Positions 23,905 through 31,404 of a stretch of 63,153 nt of DNA are shown piece after piece (the first letter of the stretch is position 1; each line of letters opens with the position of its first letter). Where the stretch lies: positions 1-63,153 of the forward strand of contig JAICYC010000012.1 in assembly GCA_025934395.1 (NCBI GenBank). Direction: 5' to 3'. The stretch comes from Solirubrobacteraceae bacterium (GTDB lineage: Bacteria > Actinomycetota > Thermoleophilia > Solirubrobacterales > Solirubrobacteraceae). Both the position numbers and the translations under genes were made by a program. A model generated the notes under the pieces. The model searched no databases. It was not told where the DNA came from and worked only from the letters and a program-made list of their open reading frames with translations.

Positions 23905-24245
23905 GCGCCCCCGCGCCGGCGAACGCTGCGCTCGCGCCGTACGAGGCGCTGATCGCCCACGCCGAGCACGAACTCGAGCTCGCCGGCCGCGGCGACGTGC
24001 CGGCCCTGCTCGCGCTCACCGAGAGCTGGGATGCGCTCGTGGCGCGTCTGACGCAGCCGCCGCCGACCTCGGCGCGCACGCTGATCGAGCGGGCCACGCT
24101 GATCCACGAGCGCACGCGCATCGAGCTGATCCGTCTGCGTGAGGGCCTGCAGGCGGAACTCGCGACCACGCTCCGCGCCCGCCGCACCGCCGAGGGCTAC
24201 TCGGGCGCGCTGCCCGCGCGCCCGCGGATCGACCGCAGCGCCTGA
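23901..24245 (+). CDS. fliT: FliT-like chaperone
   Basis: 114-residue all-helical protein directly after fliS and overlapping it by four bases, the usual place of FliT (FliD chaperone and export regulator). Helices are visible in YEALIAHAEHELELAGRGDV, LTESWDALVARL and ERATLIHERTRIELIRLREG. Sequence conservation in this family is low, so the name rests on order, size and helix pattern. The first 10 residues are Ala/Pro-rich. Confidence 0.65.
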   Translation: MSAPAPANAALAPYEALIAHAEHELELAGRGDVPALLALTESWDALVARLTQPPPTSARTLIERATLIHERTRIELIRLREGLQAELATTLRARRTAEGYSGALPARPRIDRSA

Positions 24246-24251
24246 CGGGGC

Positions 24252-24278
24252 TAAAGATCGCCGCGTTGCGGCCGATCA
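24252..24278 (+). promoter_or_regulatory. Sigma-28 promoter, flgB-flgC-fliE-fliF-fliG-fliH-fliI
   Basis: TAAAGATC (24252-24259), 11-nt spacer, GCCGATCA (24271-24278). It lies upstream of the basal-body unit. This means even the earliest structural genes appear to use the sigma-28 type of promoter. Confidence 0.75.
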
Positions 24279-24313
24279 CGGGAGCGGCCCTCGATGGCCG
24301 ATGCCACTGCGAC

Positions 24314-24349
24314 CTCAGGGAGAGCGTCGTTTTTCAGCCCAGGGAGGGC
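24314..24349 (+). promoter_or_regulatory. Two AGGGA-loop hairpins in the flgB leader
   Basis: CTC-AGGGA-GAG (24314-24324, 3-bp stem) and GCCC-AGGGA-GGGC (24337-24349, 4-bp stem). Both have the CsrA core ANGGA in the loop but short stems. They lie 22-58 bases before the ATG at 24372 and would be in the leader if that start is right. Confidence 0.35.
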
Positions 24350-24371
24350 GGAAAGGCAGAACCCGTTCGCC

Positions 24372-24722
24372 ATGGCACTCGTCGACTCAACCCAGCAGCT
24401 CCTGGAGGCCGCGATGCGCGGCTCGTGGCAGCGCGAGACCGCGCTCACGAACAACATCGCCAACGCCGACACCCCCGGCTACGTGCGCCAGGAAGTGAAC
24501 TTCGAGTCGGCCCTGCAGGGCGCGATGGGGACCGGCGAACCGGTCTCCGAAATGCAGTTCGAAAGCGAACCGGCAGCCGCCGAAGCGAGCCCCAACGGCG
24601 GCACCGTCAGCGTCGATCAGGAATCCGCGCGACTGGCCGAAAACGGGCTCGACTACCAGGCGCTCACGGACGTGGTCAACACGCGCAACGGGATCATCCG
24701 CTCCGCGATCGGACTGCTCTGA
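24372..24722 (+). CDS. flgB: Flagellar proximal rod protein FlgB
   Basis: 116-residue rod protein. The N-terminal ALVDSTQQLLEAAMRGSWQR followed by LTNNIANADTPGYVRQEVNF is the FlgB signature, and the C-terminal LDYQALTDVVNTRNGIIRSA matches the family end. The ATG at 24372 puts the conserved helix at the N-terminus as in other FlgB proteins. An ATG at 24294 would add 26 low-complexity residues and cannot be excluded. The stop overlaps the flgC start by one base (TGATG). Confidence 0.88.
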   Translation: MALVDSTQQLLEAAMRGSWQRETALTNNIANADTPGYVRQEVNFESALQGAMGTGEPVSEMQFESEPAAAEASPNGGTVSVDQESARLAENGLDYQALTDVVNTRNGIIRSAIGLL

Positions 24723-25174
24723 TGGGTCTCTTCGACGCGATCGGCATCGCAGGCAGCGGGCTCACCGCGCAGCGGATCCGCATGGACGTCACCTCGGAGA
24801 ACCTCGCCAACGCGGATACCACCAAAGCTGCCAACGGGCAGCCCTACCAGCGCCAGGAGGTCACGCTCGCCGAGACCGGCGCCGCGGGCGGCTTCGGCGG
24901 CGCGCTCTCCGGCGCGATCGCGCAGGTCGCGGGCGCGCAGCCGGCCGGCGGCGTCCAGGTCACGGGGATCGTCGCCGACACCACGCCCGACCAGCAGGTC
25001 TACGACCCGGGCAACCCCGAAGCCAACGCCCAGGGCTACGTGAAGCTGCCGAACGTCAACACGGTCACCGAAATGACCGACCTGATCTCCGAGCAGCAGT
25101 CCTACCAGTCCGACGTCACCGCGATGCAGACGGCCAAGGCGATGTTCACCAGCACCCTCGGGATCCTCAAGTGA
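24722..25174 (+). CDS. flgC: Flagellar proximal rod protein FlgC
   Basis: 150-residue rod protein. It shows GLFDAIGIAGSGLTAQRIRM, the motif DVTSENLANADTTKAANGQP, and the C-terminal GYVKLPNVNTVTEMTDLISE followed by QQSYQSDVTAMQTAKAMFTS. All are typical of FlgC. It is tightly coupled to flgB upstream and overlaps the fliE start by four bases. Confidence 0.93.
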   Translation: MGLFDAIGIAGSGLTAQRIRMDVTSENLANADTTKAANGQPYQRQEVTLAETGAAGGFGGALSGAIAQVAGAQPAGGVQVTGIVADTTPDQQVYDPGNPEANAQGYVKLPNVNTVTEMTDLISEQQSYQSDVTAMQTAKAMFTSTLGILK

Positions 25175-25533
25175 TCATCCCGCCGATCGGCAGCCTCGCA
25201 GGGGAACTCGCCGGCGCCGCGGCGCAGGGCGCCGCGCAGGGCGGCACGACCGCTGCCGCCGGGATCGAACCGGCCGGCGCGGCGACCGACGTGCAGCCCA
25301 CCGGCGGGAGCTCGTCGGGCTTCGGCGGCGCCCTCACCGACGCGATCTCCTCGCTCGAAAGCAGCCAGTTGAGCGCCAGTCAAGCTTCGCAGGGCCTCGC
25401 CACCGGCACCGTCAAGGATCCCGAGGCGGCCGTCACGACCGTCGAGGATGCGGCGCTGGAGATGCAGCTCGCCGCGCAGCTCCGCGCGAAGGCCACAGAA
25501 GCAGCCCAGACCATCTTCCAGACACAGGTGTAG
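25171..25533 (+). CDS. fliE: Flagellar hook-basal body protein FliE
   Basis: 120-residue adaptor between the MS ring and rod. The conserved part is the C-terminal half (SGFGGALTDAISSLESSQLS, then DPEAAVTTVEDAALEMQLAA and LRAKATEAAQTIF). The N-terminal 45 residues are an Ala/Gly-rich extension. A GTG start overlaps the flgC stop, and the next gene, fliF, begins three bases after the stop. Confidence 0.9.
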   Translation: MIIPPIGSLAGELAGAAAQGAAQGGTTAAAGIEPAGAATDVQPTGGSSSGFGGALTDAISSLESSQLSASQASQGLATGTVKDPEAAVTTVEDAALEMQLAAQLRAKATEAAQTIFQTQV

Positions 25534-25536
25534 CCA

Positions 25537-27081
25537 ATGCCCGTTGCCCAGATTGCCTCCCGACTCACCCCCCGTGGCTGGCTGATCGCCGGCGGCGCGA
25601 CCGTCGGCGCGATCCTGTTCATCTACCTGTTCCTGCACATGGTCTCCTCGCCGAGCTACTCCACGGTGGCGAGCGGGGTCGACCCGGCGCAGACGGGCAA
25701 GATGGAGGCCACGCTGAGCCAGCACGGGATCAGCTACCAGCTCCAGAACAACGGCACCGCGATCGCCGTGCCGTCCAAGCAGAGCGCCGCAGCGCGCGTC
25801 GCGCTCGCGGGCAACAACCTGCTCGGCGGCGGCTCGCAGCCGGGCTTCGAGCTCTTCGACAAACAGAGCCTCGGCGAAAGCAACTTCCAGCAGCAGGTGA
25901 CCTACCAGCGCGCGCTGCAGGGTCAGCTGGCCGAAACGATCAACAGCGTCCAGGGTGTCTCGGGCGCGCAGGTCACGCTCGTGCTGCCCAACCAGCAGAA
26001 CCAGATCTTCGGCGAAAACCAGGGGGTCTCCTCGGCTGCCGTGCTGCTGTCGGGCACGACCACGCTCGACCCGGCCTCGGTACGGGGGATCGCGCAGCTG
26101 GTCGCCAACAGCGTGCCCGGCCTGCAGCTCTCGAAAGTCACGATCACCGGCGCCTCGGGCCAGCTGCTGTGGCCCGCTGCGGGCGGCGGCGGCGGCGCGG
26201 GCGGCACGAGCCTCCAGGAAGCCGAGCAGCGCTACGACCAGAGCACGGCCGCGAACCTCGATGCGATGCTCGCCCAGACGCTCGGCACCGGCAAGGCGCA
26301 GGTCCTCGTCTACGCGAACATGAACGTCGACCAGACCACCAAGGAATCGCTCGAATACGGCAAAGCCGGCACGCCGCTGCAGCAGAGCAAGTCGCTCGAG
26401 ACGCTCAGCGGGGCCGGCGCGGGCGCGGGTGGCACCACCGGCACCGCCAACCTGACGGCAGGGACCGGCGGCGGCGGGGGGAAGTCGAGCTACAAGAAAG
26501 AAACCACCAGCTCGCAGCTCGGCGTGAGTAAGACCGTCACCCACTCCACCGTCGCCCCGGGCGTGGTGGAAAGCCAGCACGTCTCGGTGCTGCTCGACCA
26601 CTCCGTCCCCGCCGCCTCGCTGCCTGCGATCCGCGAAGCGGTCACCAACGCCGCGGGCATCCAGAGCAAGCGCGGCGACACGATCTCGATCGGCCAGATC
26701 CCGTTCGCGAAGCAGCCCGCCGCTGCCGGCGCGGCGAGCAGCCCGCTCGGCATGGCCAAGTATGCGCTGCTCGGGATCGCGGCGCTCGTGTTCCTGTTCC
26801 TGACCACCCGCGCGATCCGCCGTCGTGAGAGCGAGGCGATCGAGGAGCCGTCTTGGCTGCGCGAGATCGAGGCGCCCATGCGGCTGTCCGAGCTCGAACG
26901 CGAAACCTCGCGTCGCCCGACCGAGGTGCTCGCAGGCGTCGGCGCCGGTGGCGGGCCCGGTCCGCTCGGCAACGGCGGCCCGCCTCCCGGCCAGGACATC
27001 CGCCGCCAGGTGGAGGCGCTCGCCGACAGCGACCCCGACAAGGTCGCCCAGCAGCTGCGCAGCTGGATGCAGGAGGGCTAG
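25537..27081 (+). CDS. fliF: Flagellar MS-ring protein FliF
   Basis: 514-residue membrane ring protein. The first transmembrane helix is near residues 13-36 (LIAGGATVGAILFIYLFLHM). Ring-building motifs follow (YSTVASGVDPAQTGKMEATL and FQQQVTYQRALQGQLAETIN). A Gly-rich central stretch lies around residues 290-315. The second transmembrane helix is near residues 405-430 (AKYALLGIAALVFLFLTTRA). The C-terminal tail that binds FliG is present (DIRRQVEALADSDPDKVAQQ). The overall plan is standard, slightly shorter than the enterobacterial protein. Confidence 0.95.
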   Translation: MPVAQIASRLTPRGWLIAGGATVGAILFIYLFLHMVSSPSYSTVASGVDPAQTGKMEATLSQHGISYQLQNNGTAIAVPSKQSAAARVALAGNNLLGGGSQPGFELFDKQSLGESNFQQQVTYQRALQGQLAETINSVQGVSGAQVTLVLPNQQNQIFGENQGVSSAAVLLSGTTTLDPASVRGIAQLVANSVPGLQLSKVTITGASGQLLWPAAGGGGGAGGTSLQEAEQRYDQSTAANLDAMLAQTLGTGKAQVLVYANMNVDQTTKESLEYGKAGTPLQQSKSLETLSGAGAGAGGTTGTANLTAGTGGGGGKSSYKKETTSSQLGVSKTVTHSTVAPGVVESQHVSVLLDHSVPAASLPAIREAVTNAAGIQSKRGDTISIGQIPFAKQPAAAGAASSPLGMAKYALLGIAALVFLFLTTRAIRRRESEAIEEPSWLREIEAPMRLSELERETSRRPTEVLAGVGAGGGPGPLGNGGPPPGQDIRRQVEALADSDPDKVAQQLRSWMQEG

Positions 27082-27087
27082 CACCGC

Positions 27088-28194
27088 GTGGAGCCCGACA
27101 CGCTCACGCAGCGCGCCCCCGTTCCGGCGCTGCCCGCGCCCGCCCCGAACGCAGGGCACGCGGGCGCGTCGATGCTCCCGAGCGTCACCGGCACGATCAC
27201 CGGCGCGCGCAAGGCGGCAGTGCTGATGGCCGCGCTCGGCTCCGAGCGCGCCGCGAACGTGATGCAGCGCCTGCGCGAGGACGAGATCGAGGGCCTCTCG
27301 ATGGAGATGGCGCGCCTGTCTGCGGTCGGCGCGGAGACGACCGCCTCGGTGATGGGCGAGCTCGCGAGCGTCAGCGCCGGTGGCGGCGAAGGCGCCAGCG
27401 GCGGCATGGACTTCGCGCGCGAAGTGATCGAGCGTGCACTCGGACCCGAGCGCGCCGCCGAGCTGCTCGGCCGGCTGTCGGGATCGGGCGAGGCGCGGCC
27501 TTTCGAGTTCCTGCGGTCGGTCGCTCCCGAGCGGATAGCCGGCCTGCTGCGCAACGAGTCTCCGCAGACCGTAGCGCTCGTGCTCGCCAGCCTGTCGACC
27601 AGCCTCGCCGCGGGTGTGCTCGCGCGGCTGCCCGAGGCCGAGCAGCCCGACATCGCGCTGCGGATCGCACGCATGGGCCAGGCGAGCGCGAAAGTGATCG
27701 AACGGGTCGAGGAGGCGCTGCGCCACAGGCTCACCGCGGTCGCCGAACGCGAGTACGTGGCCACCGGGGGCACGAAGGCGCTCGCCGGCATCCTCAACCA
27801 CGCGGACCGGTCCGTCGAGCGCAACGTGCTCGAGTCGCTCGCCGACACCGACCAGGGCCTCGCCGAGGAGGTTCGCGGCCTGCTGTTCGTGTTCGAGGAC
27901 ATCGTCAAGCTCGACGAGCGCGCCGTCCAGCAGCTGCTGCGCGAGGTCGACCAGAAGGACCTCGTGCTCGCGCTGCGCGGCGCCCCCGAGGAGGTCCGGG
28001 AGGTGGTGCTCGCGAACATGTCCGAGCGCGGCGCCGCGATGCTCAAGGAGGAGAGGGAGATCCAGCAGCCCCAGCGCAAGCGCGACATCGACGGCGCGCA
28101 GAGCCGGATCGTCGCCGTCGTGCGCCAGCTCGAGGAGGCCGGCACGATCGTGATCGCCGGCGACAGCGAGGACGAGAGCGACGCGGTTGTCTGA
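27088..28194 (+). CDS. fliG: Flagellar motor switch protein FliG
   Basis: 368-residue C-ring protein that transmits torque from MotA. It shows ARKAAVLMAALGSERAANVM at the N-terminus, the middle FLRSVAPERIAGLLRNESPQ followed by TVALVLASL (EHPQ-like region, here ESPQ), and the C-terminal torque helix DEVRGLLFVFEDIVKLDERA-type sequence (here EEVRGLLFVF). A GTG start lies six bases after fliF. An N-terminal about 25-residue Ala/Pro extension precedes the core. The last part overlaps the fliH TTG start by eight bases. Confidence 0.94.
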   Translation: MEPDTLTQRAPVPALPAPAPNAGHAGASMLPSVTGTITGARKAAVLMAALGSERAANVMQRLREDEIEGLSMEMARLSAVGAETTASVMGELASVSAGGGEGASGGMDFAREVIERALGPERAAELLGRLSGSGEARPFEFLRSVAPERIAGLLRNESPQTVALVLASLSTSLAAGVLARLPEAEQPDIALRIARMGQASAKVIERVEEALRHRLTAVAEREYVATGGTKALAGILNHADRSVERNVLESLADTDQGLAEEVRGLLFVFEDIVKLDERAVQQLLREVDQKDLVLALRGAPEEVREVVLANMSERGAAMLKEEREIQQPQRKRDIDGAQSRIVAVVRQLEEAGTIVIAGDSEDESDAVV

Positions 28195-28813
28195 GACCGC
28201 CGTCAGCTACGACTTCGAGCAGCTCGAGCCGTCCGCTCCTCCACCGCGCGACGCGCCGGCGCGGCTGCTCGCGCAGGCGCAGGCGGATGCTGGGGAGATC
28301 CGCGAGCGCGCGCGCGCCGACGGCCACGCCGAGGGCCTCGCCGCCGGTCACGCCGAGGGCGCAGAGGAGATGCGTCAGGCGCTCGATGCGCTCGCCGAGG
28401 TGCTCGCCTCGATCGAGGCGCTGCGCCTGGAGGTAGCCGAGAACGTCGAACGCGACGCGATCGAGCTGGCGCTCGCGCTCGCCGGCAAGGTCCTCTCCGC
28501 CACGCTCGAGATCCGCCCGGACTCCGTCGTCGACGTCGTCCAGGGCGCGCTGCGCCGCGTCGCGGGTGCGCGCGGCCTGTCGATCCTCGTGCACCCCACC
28601 GACCTCGAGGTCGTCCAGTCCGCGCTGGGCGAGCTCGGCCCGCGCGCCGGCAGCCTCGCGCCGATCGACGTCCAGGCCGACCAGCGCGTGGCGCGGGGCG
28701 GCGCGCTCGTGCGTACCACAGAAGGCGAGATCGACGTGCGCGTCGCCACCCAGCTCGAGCGCGCGCGCGAAGTCGCGCTGAGCGAGCTGCGCGGCGGCGC
28801 CCCGGTCTCATGA
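28187..28813 (+). CDS. fliH: Flagellar assembly protein FliH
   Basis: 208-residue regulator of the FliI ATPase. A long helical middle (GHAEGLAAGHAEGAEEMRQA) carries the small-residue repeats typical of FliH. The C-terminal globular part runs from ERDAIELALALAGKVLSATL to VHPTDLEVVQSALGELGPRA. Translation appears to begin at a TTG inside the end of fliG, since no ATG or GTG lies in a better place. The stop overlaps fliI (ATGA). Confidence 0.88.
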   Translation: MSETAVSYDFEQLEPSAPPPRDAPARLLAQAQADAGEIRERARADGHAEGLAAGHAEGAEEMRQALDALAEVLASIEALRLEVAENVERDAIELALALAGKVLSATLEIRPDSVVDVVQGALRRVAGARGLSILVHPTDLEVVQSALGELGPRAGSLAPIDVQADQRVARGGALVRTTEGEIDVRVATQLERAREVALSELRGGAPVS

Positions 28814-30255
28814 GCTCCGGCACGCCGACCGGCGAGCACGTCTCGCGTGCGTGGCAGGCGATCGCCGAGGCGGACCTCGCGCGCCGCCATGGCTACGTCA
28901 GCAACCTGATCGGGCTGATCATCGAGGCGACCGGCCTCCAGGCCGAGGTCGGCGAGGTCTGCCTCGTCGGCACCGACCGTAACCGCGCCGCGGTCTCCGC
29001 CGAGGTCGTGGGGTTCCGCGAAGGCCGCACGCTGCTGATGCCGCTCGGCGAGCTGCACGGGATCGGGCCCGGCACACGCGTGCTCGCCACCGGTGCCCCG
29101 TTCCGGATCGTCGTCGGCGACGAGCTGCTCGGCCGGATCGTCGACGGTCTCGGATACCCCGACGACGGCGGTACCCCGCCCGCCGGCGAAGCCCGCTCGA
29201 CGATCTCCCCGCCGCCTCCGCCGCTGTCGCGCCCGCGCATCGACGAACGCGTCGGGCTCGGCGTGCGCGCGCTCGACGGCCTCGTGCCGTGCGGCCGCGG
29301 CCAGCGCCTCGGGATCTTCGCGGGGTCCGGGGTGGGCAAGTCCTCGCTGCTGGGGATGATCGCGCGCTCCACCAGCGCCGACGTCAACGTGATCGCGCTC
29401 GTCGGCGAGCGCGGACGCGAGGTGCGCGAGTTCATCGAGCGCGACCTCGGCGACGCGCTGGAGCGCTCGGTGGTGATCGTGGCGACGTCCGACCAGCCGG
29501 CGCTCGTGCGCATCAAGGCCGCGTTCACCGCCACCACGATCGCTGAGCACTTCCGCGACCAGGGTCACGACGTGATGCTGATGATGGACTCCGTCACGCG
29601 CTTCGCGATGGCTCAGCGCGAGGTCGGCCTCGCGATCGGCGAGCCGCCGGCCACGCGTGGCTACACCCCCAGCGTCTTCGCGCTGCTGCCGCGGCTGCTG
29701 GAGCGCGCCGGCACGAGCGAGCAGGGCTCGATCACGGCGCTCTACACGGTGCTCGTCGACGGCGACGACATGAACGAGCCGATCGCGGACGCTGCGCGCT
29801 CGATCCTCGACGGGCACGTGGTCCTCACGCGCTCGCTCGCCCACGCAGGGCACTACCCCGCGATCGACGTGCTGCAGAGCGTCTCCCGCCTGGTCGGCGA
29901 GATCGTCTCCCAGGAGGTCGTCGACGCCGGCCAGCAACTCCGCTCTGCGCTCGCGGTGCTGCGCGAGAAGGAGGACCTCGTGGCGATCGGCGCCTACCAG
30001 CACGGGAGCGACCCCGTGCTCGACACCGCGCTCGCGCACCGCGGCGCGATCGACGGCTTCCTGCGCCAGCCCGTGCACGAGCGCAGCGACCCGGCAGAGA
30101 CAGATGCCCGCCTGCTCGAGCTGGCAGCGTCGCTGGCGAGCGGCCTGGAGTCCGATCTGCCCGAGGCCGAAGAGGTCGCAGACACGGAGCCGCCCGCACC
30201 ACCCGCGGGGGCCGCCGAGGATCCTGCGATCCCCGCGCTGGGCCTGCACCTCTAG
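28810..30255 (+). CDS. fliI: Flagellar export ATPase FliI
   Basis: 481-residue F1-beta-like ATPase that energises flagellar type III export. The Walker A motif is IFAGSGVGKSSLLGMI (residues about 172-187), the Walker B region is DVMLMMDSVTRFAMAQREVG, and FTATTIAEHFRDQGH precedes it. The family sequence GEPPATRGYTPSVFALLPRL is present. About 45 C-terminal residues are an acidic, Pro-rich extension beyond the usual end. It is the last gene of the flgB unit; a new sigma-28 promoter follows for fliJ. Confidence 0.95.
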   Translation: MSSGTPTGEHVSRAWQAIAEADLARRHGYVSNLIGLIIEATGLQAEVGEVCLVGTDRNRAAVSAEVVGFREGRTLLMPLGELHGIGPGTRVLATGAPFRIVVGDELLGRIVDGLGYPDDGGTPPAGEARSTISPPPPPLSRPRIDERVGLGVRALDGLVPCGRGQRLGIFAGSGVGKSSLLGMIARSTSADVNVIALVGERGREVREFIERDLGDALERSVVIVATSDQPALVRIKAAFTATTIAEHFRDQGHDVMLMMDSVTRFAMAQREVGLAIGEPPATRGYTPSVFALLPRLLERAGTSEQGSITALYTVLVDGDDMNEPIADAARSILDGHVVLTRSLAHAGHYPAIDVLQSVSRLVGEIVSQEVVDAGQQLRSALAVLREKEDLVAIGAYQHGSDPVLDTALAHRGAIDGFLRQPVHERSDPAETDARLLELAASLASGLESDLPEAEEVADTEPPAPPAGAAEDPAIPALGLHL

Positions 30256-30272
30256 CGCGCGCTGCGCGCCGC

Positions 30273-30299
30273 TAAAGAAGTCCCGTGAGCGGCCGATAA
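30273..30299 (+). promoter_or_regulatory. Sigma-28 promoter, fliJ through flgE
   Basis: TAAAGAAG (30273-30280), 11-nt spacer, GCCGATAA (30292-30299), eight bases before the ATG at 30308. A near-perfect match that gives a leaderless fliJ transcript. Confidence 0.8.
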
Positions 30300-30307
30300 C
30301 CAGGCCG

Positions 30308-30760
30308 ATGGCACCCTCGTTTCGCTTCCGGCTGGAGCGCGTGCGCGCAGTGCGCGAGCGCAAGGAGAAGCTCGCGCAGCTGGAGCTCGCCAGGTCGATC
30401 ACCCGCCTGAGCGACTCGCAGGCCGGTGTGCGCAGCGCCGAGGCCGAGGTCGAGAGCGCCCGCGCCGAACAGCGCACGGTGCGTGCCGAGGGCACGGTCG
30501 GCGCGGCCGAGCTGCTCGCCGGCCAGGCGTTCCTCGAGCGCGTCGAGGCGGAGCACCGCCGTCAGCGCGACGAGCTCGCGCGCAGCGAGGCCGAGGTCGC
30601 AGACCGCAACCAGCAGCTCGCGACCGCCGCCAGCGAGCACGAGGCGCTCGTGCGCCTGCGCGAGCGCCGCCGCGGCGAGCACAACCGCGAGCTGGCACGC
30701 CGCGAGACGATCTTCCACGACGAGCTCGCTTCGCTGCGCTTCCACCGGAGCACCGCATGA
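30308..30760 (+). CDS. fliJ: Flagellar export protein FliJ
   Basis: 150-residue antiparallel coiled-coil protein, the central stalk of the export ATPase. It shows FRFRLERVRAVRERKEKLAQ, the long heptad region to EAEHRRQRDELARSEAEVAD and the end RRETIFHDELASLRFHR. It is separated from fliI by its own promoter. The stop overlaps the start of the lytic transglycosylase gene (ATGA). Confidence 0.88.
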   Translation: MAPSFRFRLERVRAVRERKEKLAQLELARSITRLSDSQAGVRSAEAEVESARAEQRTVRAEGTVGAAELLAGQAFLERVEAEHRRQRDELARSEAEVADRNQQLATAASEHEALVRLRERRRGEHNRELARRETIFHDELASLRFHRSTA

Positions 30761-31404
30761 GCACGCTCGCGGCCGGCTCCCAGGCGATCACGCCGCCGAG
30801 CGAGCTCGCGCTCACCGCACGCGTGGAACAGCTCGAGGCGCTGCTCGCAAACGCACGCGCGGGCTTCACCGGCGGCACCGCCGCCGGCACGACGCCGGCT
30901 TCAGGTGTGTCCAGCACCGACTTCGCAAGCGCCCTGCAGTCCGCCACCGCCGCCGGCACCGCGCCGGCCACCGGCGAAGCGGGCGGCCAGTACGAAGGGC
31001 TCGTCGCAGCCGCCGCACAGCGCAACGGCATCGACCCCGCCATCCTGCACGGGCTGATCCAGCAGGAGTCGGGCTTCGACCCCAGCTCGCAGAGCAGCGC
31101 TGGCGCCCAGGGCCTCACCCAGCTGATGCCGGGCACTGCGTCCTCGATGGGCGTGTCCAACCCGCTCGACCCCGCCGAATCGATCGAAGGCGGGGCGCGC
31201 TACCTCGGCCAGCTGCTCAGGCAGTTCGGCGGCAACACCACCGACGCGCTCGCCGCCTACAACGCCGGCCCCGGCGCCGTCTCCCAGTACGGAGGCGTGC
31301 CCCCCTACCAGGAAACGCAGGACTACGTGACCAAGGTGCTGGGCTACGCCGAAGCGTACCGGCAGAGCCATCCCAGCCCGAGCATGGGGGAGACCATCGC
31401 ATGA
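30757..31404 (+). CDS. SLT-type lytic transglycosylase of the flagellar cluster
   Basis: 215 residues. Residues about 85-205 are an SLT lytic transglycosylase domain: ILHGLIQQESGFDPSSQSSA with the catalytic Glu in QQES, AQGLTQLMPGTASSMG, ARYLGQLLRQFGGNTTDALA and AYNAGPGAVSQYGG. It probably opens peptidoglycan for the rod, the job done by the C-terminal half of FlgJ elsewhere. No Sec signal peptide is visible. The N-terminus instead carries a helix (ELALTARVEQLEALLANAR) similar to that of the CHAP hydrolase at 49782, suggesting export by the flagellar system. Confidence 0.88.
   Translation: MSTLAAGSQAITPPSELALTARVEQLEALLANARAGFTGGTAAGTTPASGVSSTDFASALQSATAAGTAPATGEAGGQYEGLVAAAAQRNGIDPAILHGLIQQESGFDPSSQSSAGAQGLTQLMPGTASSMGVSNPLDPAESIEGGARYLGQLLRQFGGNTTDALAAYNAGPGAVSQYGGVPPYQETQDYVTKVLGYAEAYRQSHPSPSMGETIA

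Noticed and set aside
30426-31400. Upstream extension of the fliK frame
   Set aside because: It would run through fliJ and the transglycosylase in another frame. The ATG at 31401 overlaps the preceding stop in the usual way.
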